Shown here piece by piece: positions 34,511 to 40,660 of a stretch of DNA of 40,660 nt (positions are counted from its first letter, which is position 1; each line of letters starts with the position of its first letter). The notes beneath the pieces were generated by a model. It was not told the DNA's origin. It saw only the letters and a list, made by a program, of their open reading frames with translations, and ran no database searches. Source of the stretch: Haloarcula nitratireducens (GTDB lineage Archaea; Halobacteriota; Halobacteria; Halobacteriales; Haloarculaceae); assembly GCF_019599505.1 (NCBI RefSeq), contig NZ_RKLT01000026.1, positions 1-40,660 on the forward strand. Direction: 5' to 3'. A program made the position numbers and the translations under genes.

Positions 34511-34556
34511 TAATAAAAGATAGCCCGGATAACACCCACCCTTTTTGTGTGGGTGT
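34511..34556 (-). promoter_or_regulatory. Promoter and upstream inverted repeat of the DmdA-like gene
   Basis: TATA box ttttatta on the minus strand (34511-34518), centred 29 nt before ATG 34485. About 30 bp further upstream lies a perfect inverted repeat, ACACCCAC (34532-34539) and GTGGGTGT (34549-34556) with a 9-nt spacer. That is the usual distance for an activator site in archaea. It may also serve as part of the folA terminator region, as folA ends at 34596. Confidence 0.5.
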
Positions 34557-34595
34557 CGCACACCACCGTCAGCGACCGGGCCGAGACGGGGTGGT

Positions 34596-35084
34596 TCACC
34601 GCGTCCTGCGAGCGTAGGTGACTATTTCGAAGGCATCGCGCCTGTCCCGGTCGACCGCGCGCCACTGGCTCCAATCGACCGACGGGAAGGTCGTATCTCC
34701 CTCGTAAGCGGCGTCTAATTCAGTCAATACCAGTTCGTCGGCGTCAGAGAGGAACTGTCGATACACCGACCCACCGCCGACGACGTAGGCCGTCGCCGCG
34801 CCGGTGGACCGAGCCGCGGCGAGTGCGTCCGACCGTGACTCGACGCCGACAACTGAGTCGGGGAGGCTCTCAGGTCGATGGGTTAGGACGACGTTATGTC
34901 GTTCCGGGAGCGGGCCACCTAACTCTCGGGCGATAGTTTCGAACGTCTGGCGACCCACGATAACGGGGTGGCCCACTGTCGTCCGCTTGAAGTGTTCGAG
35001 GTCTTCGGGGTAGTGCCACGGCACCGACCCGCCGGCTCCGATGACGCCGTTCGCGGCGACCGCGGCGACGAGCGAGAGTTCCAT
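34596..35084 (-). CDS. folA: Dihydrofolate reductase
   Basis: 162 aa, the standard DHFR length. It reduces dihydrofolate to THF with NADPH. Marks are [19 protein letters not shown] (substrate and Met20-like loop), [18 protein letters not shown] (nucleotide loop) and YEGDTTFP. Start [12 protein letters not shown] is set by homology and by a TATA-like box (agattatg on the minus strand, about 35112-35119); the frame is open upstream to 35141. Haloferax DHFR is a known haloarchaeal relative. With folE, pabAB and folC-folP it covers much of the folate route within 30 kb. Confidence 0.95.
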   Translation of the reverse strand: MELSLVAAVAANGVIGAGGSVPWHYPEDLEHFKRTTVGHPVIVGRQTFETIARELGGPLPERHNVVLTHRPESLPDSVVGVESRSDALAAARSTGAATAYVVGGGSVYRQFLSDADELVLTELDAAYEGDTTFPSVDWSQWRAVDRDRRDAFEIVTYARRTR

Positions 35085-35212
35085 CCAGTCCGTTGGTGAG
35101 GCCGAGACAAGCATAATCTTTCGCCCGTATCCCGTCGACAATTGCGAAGATATGGCTGCAGTAGATAGACGTAAATGTGGGAATTATAATTAGAATTGTC
35201 CGGATTTCGCGG

Positions 35213-35220
35213 CATTTATC
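35213..35220 (+). promoter_or_regulatory. TATA box for the small membrane protein at 35244
   Basis: catttatc is centred 27 nt before ATG 35244. Confidence 0.5.
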
Positions 35221-35243
35221 GGTTCTTGGGTCCAAATTCTCGC

Positions 35244-35498
35244 ATGAAACCGGTACGAATCTCCCCCGGCCCGGCCGCGGCCCACGCGTTCCGCCTCGGT
35301 GTGGGCGCTGGTGCTCTCGTCGGTCTCGGCGGTATCGGACTCCTCTACTGGGTCGGCAGCCTCACTCCAGCGTTCGTTGCGTACGCGCTCGTCTACCTGT
35401 TTCCCGTATATCTCGTCTTCGTCGCGGCCGCGTTGAGCGTTTGGCTGGGGTACGACAAGGACGAGACGGCGCTCCGACCAGTGGTTCGGGAACGGTAG
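35244..35498 (+). CDS. Small two-span membrane protein (84 aa)
   Basis: Two long hydrophobic segments, about residues 17-38 (LGVGAGALVGLGGIGLLYWV) and 42-68 (AFVAYALVYLFPVYLVFVA), between a short basic N-terminus and a charged tail (GYDKDETALRPVVRER). No family recognised. A well-placed TATA box and haloarchaeal codon use support a real gene. It ends 2 bp from the convergent Bat-type regulator gene. Confidence 0.7.
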   Translation: MKPVRISPGPAAAHAFRLGVGAGALVGLGGIGLLYWVGSLTPAFVAYALVYLFPVYLVFVAAALSVWLGYDKDETALRPVVRER

Positions 35499-35500
35499 CG

Positions 35501-36157
35501 TCACTCCTCGTCGCCGTCCGCGATAGTCGCGGCGACCAGGTTGCGCATCCCGCGGCGGAGTCGCCCGCTCATCGCCGTCGATGAGAGTTCCAGCTCGCTG
35601 GCGACTTCGTCGAGCGAGATGTCGCGCGGTTCACCGAAATACCCCTTCTCGTAGGCAGTTTTCAGCGCGGCGGTCTGCTCGTCGGTCAGACCGTAGGACG
35701 TGTCGGTTCCCGCGTCGTCTGTCCCGTATATCTCGATAATCGTGAACGTGATATCGTGCTCGGTAGCGAACTCCCAGATCGTGTTGAGCGCCTCTTTATT
35801 GGGGAGGAGTAGGCGAACGAGCCACCCGCCTCCCTTCGTTTCGGTGTGGACGAGAAATCCGTTCACCTCGGTCACGACGTTGCTGATGAGGACCGTCTCG
35901 GGCGTGTGTTCGATGTAATAGATACCGGTATCGTCGGTCCAGTCGACCAGTTCGTAGCTTTCGACCGTCGGGTCGTCGTCGAGCATCGCTTCGAGCTCTA
36001 CCCGGTCATCGTATTTGACGAGAAAAGGAAAATTGGTCGCGCCGGGAGCAGTCGTTCCCTGTGTGACGACCCTGATTTCCACCTCACCGAGGCTCTGCAA
36101 CGTGGGGACGAGTGCGAGTCGTTCGTGTTCGATGTGTATCTTCGCTGTAACAGACAT
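35501..36157 (-). CDS. Bat-type HTH transcriptional regulator
   Basis: 218 aa. The N-terminal 140 residues form the sensory-type domain common in haloarchaeal Bat-like proteins (MSVTAKIHIEHERLALVPTL, GIYYIEHTPETVL). The C-terminal HTH_10 domain (about 155-210) reads LTDEQTAALKTAYEKGYF, then RDISLDEVASELELSSTAMSGRLRRGMRNLV, a textbook Bat HTH. Probable DNA-binding regulator. It is one of two regulator candidates in the window and lies next to folA and the DmdA-like gene, so local control is possible. Ligand unknown. Confidence 0.92.
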   Translation of the reverse strand: MSVTAKIHIEHERLALVPTLQSLGEVEIRVVTQGTTAPGATNFPFLVKYDDRVELEAMLDDDPTVESYELVDWTDDTGIYYIEHTPETVLISNVVTEVNGFLVHTETKGGGWLVRLLLPNKEALNTIWEFATEHDITFTIIEIYGTDDAGTDTSYGLTDEQTAALKTAYEKGYFGEPRDISLDEVASELELSSTAMSGRLRRGMRNLVAATIADGDEE

Positions 36158-36736
36158 ATCGGGTGGATCGTTTCGTTCGGAGAGTCACGTTCGAAAGTCG
36201 ATGGAACCAATTCGTTGTCTGGACTCTTATACCGGGTATATATTAGTGTTTCTCCTCCCGACGACGCGGCCGTGCCTATTCGGCGGAGACGCTCAAGCGA
36301 CCGCCTCTAACGCGGCTACCCGTTTTGTGCGCAAATCAACACACATGGGACTTTTAACGCGATCAAATACAACAGAAAGATCATAAGTACAGAGGAGATA
36401 GATCTATATTTCTTACTATAGTCGCTATCTTTGTCTTTATCGAAGAATTCTGGCTGAATCGGCGATTAGTGCCTCTCGATAAGTAATTTCAGACTTGTTT
36501 TGTGGTACTCGCCGAGTTCACTAGCCTCGCTGAGGCGTTCGTTCTGAACGTTGCTTACTGTTGGATATCAATAGCTGGTAAGCGAGGTTGCTACGGGATG
36601 GTCGCCAACACGGAAAAAGGAATGTCCCGACGCACTCGGCAAGTATAACAAAATATCATTCATGTTTTCCCTACATAAAGACGGGTAATTATACGCGCTG
36701 GGACTAATGCGTACGTGGCTACAAGGTATAGATACA
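36158..36736. other. Gene-free AT-richer region
   Basis: 579 bp. TATA-like ataccgggtatatatt near 36230 may serve the Bat-type gene. Otherwise I see no gene, RNA or repeat. Base composition shifts toward A+T from about 36330 onward, as in the left border. Confidence 0.4.
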
Positions 36737-36904
36737 ATGAGCGAAAGAGAACTCACAGACGAGACACGTGATGAGACACCGACTGAGAAGTTCTATCTCC
36801 CTGCAGTTGCGTTTACACCGACTTTCGATTGCATCGAGAACTTCGTTGAGGACGCTTTTGACTTTCACGGCGTCGTACTGATCCCGGAAAGCTACAACAA
36901 GTAG
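36737..36904 (+). CDS. Small acidic protein (55 aa)
   Basis: Starts MSERELTDETRDETPTEKF, with an acidic, halophile-like N-terminus, then a hydrophobic LPAVAFTPTFDCIENFV and DFHGVVLIPES. The longer frame from 36707 adds residues without support. No family recognised and codon use is less GC-biased than in the core, as for the whole border. It could be a real small protein of an integrated element. Confidence 0.45.
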   Translation: MSERELTDETRDETPTEKFYLPAVAFTPTFDCIENFVEDAFDFHGVVLIPESYNK

Positions 36905-37044
36905 CGGATTCCGATTTTCTCTGGTCATTTAAACGTCTCGCGCTTGCGTTCAGTTATATAGCATTTCCGAGAGTGTTCCAGTAGATTGTGAGCAAGCCTG
37001 TGACGGCAGTCTACACCAGCTGCGCAACGGCAGTCGGGTCGGCA

Positions 37045-37280
37045 ACACCCCTCGTCTTCAGTGAAGTCGCGAACAGACACACACCTCGTTTTCAGTGAAA
37101 GCAGAAGACGACGATAACTTTTCGAGTTGGGCGAAGTACCAGCTCTAGACGCCTCATCTTCAGTGAAAGCGGCACCTGAACTTCGACTCTAGACGACTAC
37201 TACACACTAGAGATATCGGCAAATAGGGTTTAACGAATAGTGTCGTTACATGGTCTCAACATCCTATTTTCAGTGGAAAC
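37045..37280. repeat. Four direct repeats resembling origin recognition boxes
   Basis: Four copies of a ~20-bp unit in the same direction: acacccctcgtcttcagtga (37045-37064), acacctcgttttcagtgaaa (37081-37100), acgcctcatcttcagtgaaa (37149-37168) and acatcctattttcagtggaa (37259-37278). The reverse complement, TTTCACTGAAAACGAGG with a G-rich end, resembles archaeal ORB elements bound by Orc1/Cdc6. The surrounding region (36905-37805) is gene-free and AT-richer. No orc1/cdc6 gene is in the window. Spacing is irregular, so it is not a CRISPR. Confidence 0.55.
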
Positions 37281-37805
37281 CATGGGTCTACTGGCGATCT
37301 TTCCTTGCCATTTAACACAGAACCATTCCAAGCTGACTCCGTAGCTTCTAGCAGTGACACAGGATTCACGGAAAATCAGGGGTGGGTCCTGAACCGAAAT
37401 TTGATTTGATTATGGCAAAAGAGAGGATAATTATCGCGAGCATTCCTTGCTGCGGGGCCCGGAAATGGTGTTGGACGCAGTATTCGACGAGCCAGCGAAG
37501 CGAGACATCGTGGATTACCCTCCAGTCTGATTCTTAACGGATGAGAACCCCATACCAGTGCTACTGCCATGGGGACGCGTAGGTTTTTCTATAATGAGAA
37601 TATTGGGTGCCACCCCTGTACGCTTCGCCTTGTACAGTGACACGTGTCGAGGTTATGGGGCCCCTCCGACTCACAGCGCTGATTCGACGCTTGTGAGCGA
37701 CAGTGATGGTTTTCTATGGGCCATTAGTGCAATGTTCAGATAGCAAAAATAAGCGGGTTGCCGCGAGATACTGGCCCCTCGACCGATCGCATCTCGGAAC
37801 GACTG
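37281..37805. other. Gene-free region before BCCT transporter 2
   Basis: About 525 bp. Short frames here lack coding character. I see no RNA gene. The transcript of BCCT 2 ends here. Confidence 0.4.
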
Positions 37806-39554
37806 TTAGTCATCGCCGGCTGAGGCTTCGCCGTCGTCGGCACTGGTTACGACGATACTGTCGTCCTCAACCACGACGGAACCATGGTCGCCAAGCCGGT
37901 CCATCCACTCGGCGAACGCATCGGACTCCATGATTCGGAGTTCGTTCGCCAGTCCTACGTAGACCGTGTAACACATCAACAGCAGGACGATGGTAAAGGG
38001 AAGCCCGGCGGTGATCGATGCAGTCTGGAGTGCCTCCAGTCCCCCACCGATTAACAGGACAGCGGCGATAACACCCTCGATGACCGCCCAGAATATCCGC
38101 TGAGCGGCCGGCACGTCGTGTTTCCCTCCGGATGTCAGATGGTCGATTACGAGCGACCCTGAATCCGAGGACGTGACGAAGAAGGTGACCACGAGGACAA
38201 CCGCCAGTAGCGACAACGGGACCGCCAGCTGATAGAACGAGAACATCTCGTAGATGGCGGTCGCGACGTCGGCGTCCACCGCGGCAACGAGCGATCCGCC
38301 CGTCTCCAGTTCGACGAACAGCGCCGACCCGCCGAACGTGGCCATCCAGAAGAAGGAAAACAGCGTCGGCACCAGGAGGACGCCGAGCACGAACTCCCGG
38401 ACGGTCCTGCCCTTGGAGATGCGCGCGATGAACATCCCGACGAACGGCGACCAGGAGATCCACCATCCCCAGTAGAAGATCGTCCAACCGCTCTGCCAGG
38501 TGGTCCCGCCGCCGGTCTGGCTCCAGAACGACAACTCCGGTAGAACGCCGACATAGGTACCAAGACTCGTAACGAAATTGGCGAGAACGTACAGTGTCGG
38601 GCCGACGATGAGCATCGCTCCCAGGAGTGTCAGCATGAGATAGACGTTGAGCTCGCTGAGTCGCCGCACGCCACCGTCGAGCCCAGCGGCCACCGACAGC
38701 GTTGCAATGGCCGTTATTATCCCGATCAGCACCACCTGAATCCATATCGATTGCGGGACGGTCGTCGAGAGGAACTGCCCGGAGAGTGTTGTGAGGCCGG
38801 CGTTGATCTGCTGGACACCGATACCGAGCGATGTGGACAACCCGAACAGCGTCGCGATGACCGAAAGAATGTCGATGACGTCACCCGGCCAGCCGTAAAT
38901 GCGCTCGCCCAGCAGGGGCCAGAATATCGACCGGAACGTGAGCGGCAGGCCGCGGTTGAACGAGAAGAACGCAAGGCCGAGGCCGACGAGTGCGTAAATC
39001 GCCCACGGGTGGATGCCCCAGTGGAAGAACGTGGTCGCCATCGCGGCTCCGGCAGCCACGGCGCTCCCATCCTGAACGCCGTCGAAGAAGGGCGGCACGG
39101 CTCCGAAATGAAAGATCGGTTCCGCCACGCTGAAGAACATGAGCCCGATGCCCATGCCGGCGCTAAACAGCATCGCGACCCATGAGAAGTCAGTGAACTC
39201 CTTCTCGGCCTCGACGCCCCCGATTCGGATCGATCCGTACTTACCGAGGGCAAAGTACAGGACGACGACGATGAAGACGTTCACCGAGAGGATGTAGAAC
39301 CAGCCTGCCACCGCGGAAATCCCGGTCTGAACCGCTGTGAACATCCCCGCAGCCTGCGACCGAAAGACCAGCGTGAGCCCGATGAAGAGCGCAATTACCA
39401 GACAGGAGATAGGGAACACCCGCGAATGGACGTCAACGCCGAAGGCCTGGACGTTCCTGTCCCCGGTTTCCCGGTCGGTATTTGGATGGAAGAGTTCGAC
39501 TTGGAGTCCCTCCGACGTCTCTCCGACGACGTCCTCGTCGTTACCCTGGGACAT
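37806..39554 (-). CDS. BCCT-family betaine/choline/carnitine-type transporter 2
   Basis: 582 aa, 12 spans, paralogue of the protein at 17209. It keeps GMGIGLMFFSVAEP, HWGIHPWAIYA, the aromatic-cage box WTIFYWGWWISWSPFVG, and FVTSSDSGSLV. Acidic tails at both ends. The extracellular loops and the C-terminus differ most from copy 1. A strong Shine-Dalgarno site (GGAGG on the minus strand, 39564-39568) lies 9 nt before ATG 39554, so unlike most genes here it is leadered. Whether the two carriers differ in substrate or in expression (for example osmotic versus nutrient use) cannot be read. Confidence 0.93.
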   Translation of the reverse strand: MSQGNDEDVVGETSEGLQVELFHPNTDRETGDRNVQAFGVDVHSRVFPISCLVIALFIGLTLVFRSQAAGMFTAVQTGISAVAGWFYILSVNVFIVVVLYFALGKYGSIRIGGVEAEKEFTDFSWVAMLFSAGMGIGLMFFSVAEPIFHFGAVPPFFDGVQDGSAVAAGAAMATTFFHWGIHPWAIYALVGLGLAFFSFNRGLPLTFRSIFWPLLGERIYGWPGDVIDILSVIATLFGLSTSLGIGVQQINAGLTTLSGQFLSTTVPQSIWIQVVLIGIITAIATLSVAAGLDGGVRRLSELNVYLMLTLLGAMLIVGPTLYVLANFVTSLGTYVGVLPELSFWSQTGGGTTWQSGWTIFYWGWWISWSPFVGMFIARISKGRTVREFVLGVLLVPTLFSFFWMATFGGSALFVELETGGSLVAAVDADVATAIYEMFSFYQLAVPLSLLAVVLVVTFFVTSSDSGSLVIDHLTSGGKHDVPAAQRIFWAVIEGVIAAVLLIGGGLEALQTASITAGLPFTIVLLLMCYTVYVGLANELRIMESDAFAEWMDRLGDHGSVVVEDDSIVVTSADDGEASAGDD

Positions 39555-39563
39555 CGACCCGTT

Positions 39564-39568
39564 CCTCC
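39564..39568 (-). promoter_or_regulatory. Shine-Dalgarno site of BCCT transporter 2
   Basis: GGAGG on the minus strand, 9 nt before the ATG. It confirms the start at 39554 and marks a leadered mRNA. Confidence 0.6.
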
Positions 39569-39968
39569 GTCACAAATCGCCGCTGAGCACACTCCCGGCT
39601 ACCTGTGTCGGGTCGACCGAGGATGCCGTTCTCGATACCCCGTGGCGGCGACGGGCCTAGATAGCTTCCCGCGCTAGCCAGGTGTAGCAGGAGGAGTTTG
39701 ATAACAGTTGACACGCCAAATATAGTTGGCATGCTGATAATAGTCTTTTCCTGAGTGGTAGTTGTAACTGGCTCTATTCGAATCGTCGGTGACTCGCATG
39801 TCGAGGTAAATCCACCAAACCGGCCGAAAAGTCGATTATAAGATATCGAATATACGGAATCACCCCGCTGAATACATACTCTGTATCTTGCACGTAACCT
39901 CTAACAAGAATTTGTTATACTGGGATTTGCGCCGGTATATGAGTATCGTACTGACCGATACAAGCAAC
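39569..39968. other. Upstream region of BCCT transporter 2
   Basis: About 400 bp with AT-rich segments (caaatatagttggc near 39717; gattataagatatcgaatata near 39833). No gene seen. The transporter promoter should lie here. Confidence 0.4.
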
Positions 39969-39991
39969 CAGCTCTGTTGAGATCCTATTCT

Positions 39992-40115
39992 TTAGTCTGA
40001 AGTCGGCGACGACGAACCCGCTAGAATCAGTTGCAGATGATGGCGCTGTCAGTCGATGGCAACTTCTCACCTTGGCCCACAGCGAACTTTGGATCGGGTG
40101 CATGCCTTTCTAATT
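39992..40115. repeat. 124-bp direct repeat, copy 2 (right border)
   Basis: About 90% identical to 414-537, same orientation, no gaps. It is preceded by a degenerate terminus (ccagctctgttgagatcct, 39968-39986) resembling the MITE end that follows it. Confidence 0.75.
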
Positions 40116-40242
40116 GGCTTTGTTGAAACCCTCTCGCTGTCTTACGATTTGCTGAGGGGCCGGTTTCGTAGCGGATCCGTCCCAGCCGGTTGGAAGAGTC
40201 GCTCTCTCAATATCAACTTTGAAGGATTCCAACAAGGCCAAT
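40113..40242. mobile_element. MITE with 20-bp imperfect terminal inverted repeats
   Basis: Left end attggctttgttgaaaccct (40113-40132) and right end aggattccaacaaggccaat (40223-40242) match at 17 of 20 positions when inverted. The 130-bp element has no coding frame. The ends resemble those of haloarchaeal insertion sequences, but I cannot name the parent. Confidence 0.65.
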
Positions 40243-40328
40243 CAGGCATAGTTGAGTCACGCCGCGCACGTTGTCACGCGCTGTACGCTTTCTGGCGTGG
40301 ACAAACACCTCACGCGAAACCGCGGTCC

Positions 40329-40660
40329 CTACTCGCTCCAGAGGGCCGTGATCCGGTTTTCGAGCTCGTCGAGGACGAGCGCAACGACATCACGGTGGTC
40401 GTCCGGCCACGATGCGTCCTCGCCAGGTGTCGGGACGGTGGGCTGGGGATGGAAGTGGTCTCGTGTATTATGCGGATTCGGGTGCCGGTCCCACCGGCAC
40501 TCCCAGGCGTGGTCTGAGTGCTGCTCTCGATAATGAAGTTTGAAGTCGTCGTTCATGTACCAACGGACCGTCAACTGCGCCTCGTCGACGGCTGCTGGGT
40601 AGTACGACGGGGCAAAGACGACGTGGAGTTCCAGATGGCCGCTGGCGTCCGTGACGGTCG
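40329..40660 (-). CDS. DUF6516-like protein, N-terminus outside the window
   Basis: A minus-strand frame open to the right edge and ending at 40329. Visible residues include SGHLELHVVFAPSYYP, LTVRWYMNDDFKLHYREQH, WECRWDRHPNPHN and DHFHPQP, then WPDDHRDVVALVLDEL. This is the pattern I remember for a haloarchaeal DUF6516-type family often found beside a small HTH gene in toxin-antitoxin-like pairs. At least 110 residues are present; the start and any partner lie beyond the window. The family call rests on recall. Confidence 0.6.
   Translation of the reverse strand, partial: TVTDASGHLELHVVFAPSYYPAAVDEAQLTVRWYMNDDFKLHYREQHSDHAWECRWDRHPNPHNTRDHFHPQPTVPTPGEDASWPDDHRDVVALVLDELENRITALWSE

Noticed and set aside
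37045..37280. CRISPR array from the four repeats
   Set aside because: Spacing is irregular (about 15 to 90 bp), the units are diverged and no cas gene is present.
37376..37570. Minus-strand frame of 64 codons in the right border
   Set aside because: Basic, Pro/Arg-rich translation with no promoter or family likeness.

Overview
The window is high-GC DNA from a haloarchaeon (class Halobacteria). The proteins are strongly acidic. Most genes have their own TATA-like box about 27-30 nt before the start codon, implying leaderless mRNAs, and the mobile debris matches haloarchaeal families. I cannot fix the genus.

Layout. (1) 1-4420: a decayed border with the end of a zinc-ribbon gene, an IS1595-type transposase pseudogene, a broken serine acetyltransferase gene, a small zinc-ribbon gene and a CBS-domain gene. 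(2) 4421-16311: a folate block: folD, pabB-pabA, an EamA-like transporter, ridA, folE (type I), formate-THF ligase, alaX, a folC-folP fusion, a cyclodeaminase (fchA-like) and a small membrane protein. (3) 16565-28898: an osmolyte and amine block: membrane protein, BCCT betaine-type transporter, universal stress protein, threonine/serine dehydratase, two large dimethylglycine/sarcosine-dehydrogenase-like flavoproteins, a GlcG/HbpS protein, a creatininase-family amidohydrolase and an AstE/AspA-family deacylase. (4) 29010-36157: a putative regulator, metF-like reductase, glyA, an IS200/IS605-type remnant, a cupin, a DmdA/GcvT-like demethylase, dihydrofolate reductase, a small membrane protein and a Bat-type regulator. 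(5) 36158-40660: AT-richer border with four origin-box-like repeats, a second BCCT transporter, one copy of a 124-bp repeat whose other copy is at 414-537, a MITE and a truncated gene at the window edge.

How the genes fit together (inference). BCCT carriers import betaine, DMSP or similar methylated solutes. The DmdA/GcvT-like protein moves a methyl group to tetrahydrofolate (THF), and the two flavoproteins remove further N-methyl groups as methylene-THF. MetF, FolD, FchA and formate-THF ligase interconvert the C1 units down to formate with ATP yield. GlyA joins glycine and methylene-THF into serine, and the dehydratase deaminates serine to pyruvate. RidA and AlaX could limit side damage (aminoacrylate; Ser/Gly-tRNA(Ala)). 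FolE, PabAB, FolC-FolP and DHFR make the folate itself. The result looks like a nearly self-contained folate-dependent demethylation island in an archaeon, spread over both strands rather than in one operon. The substrate and the first demethylation step are not proven by the sequence.
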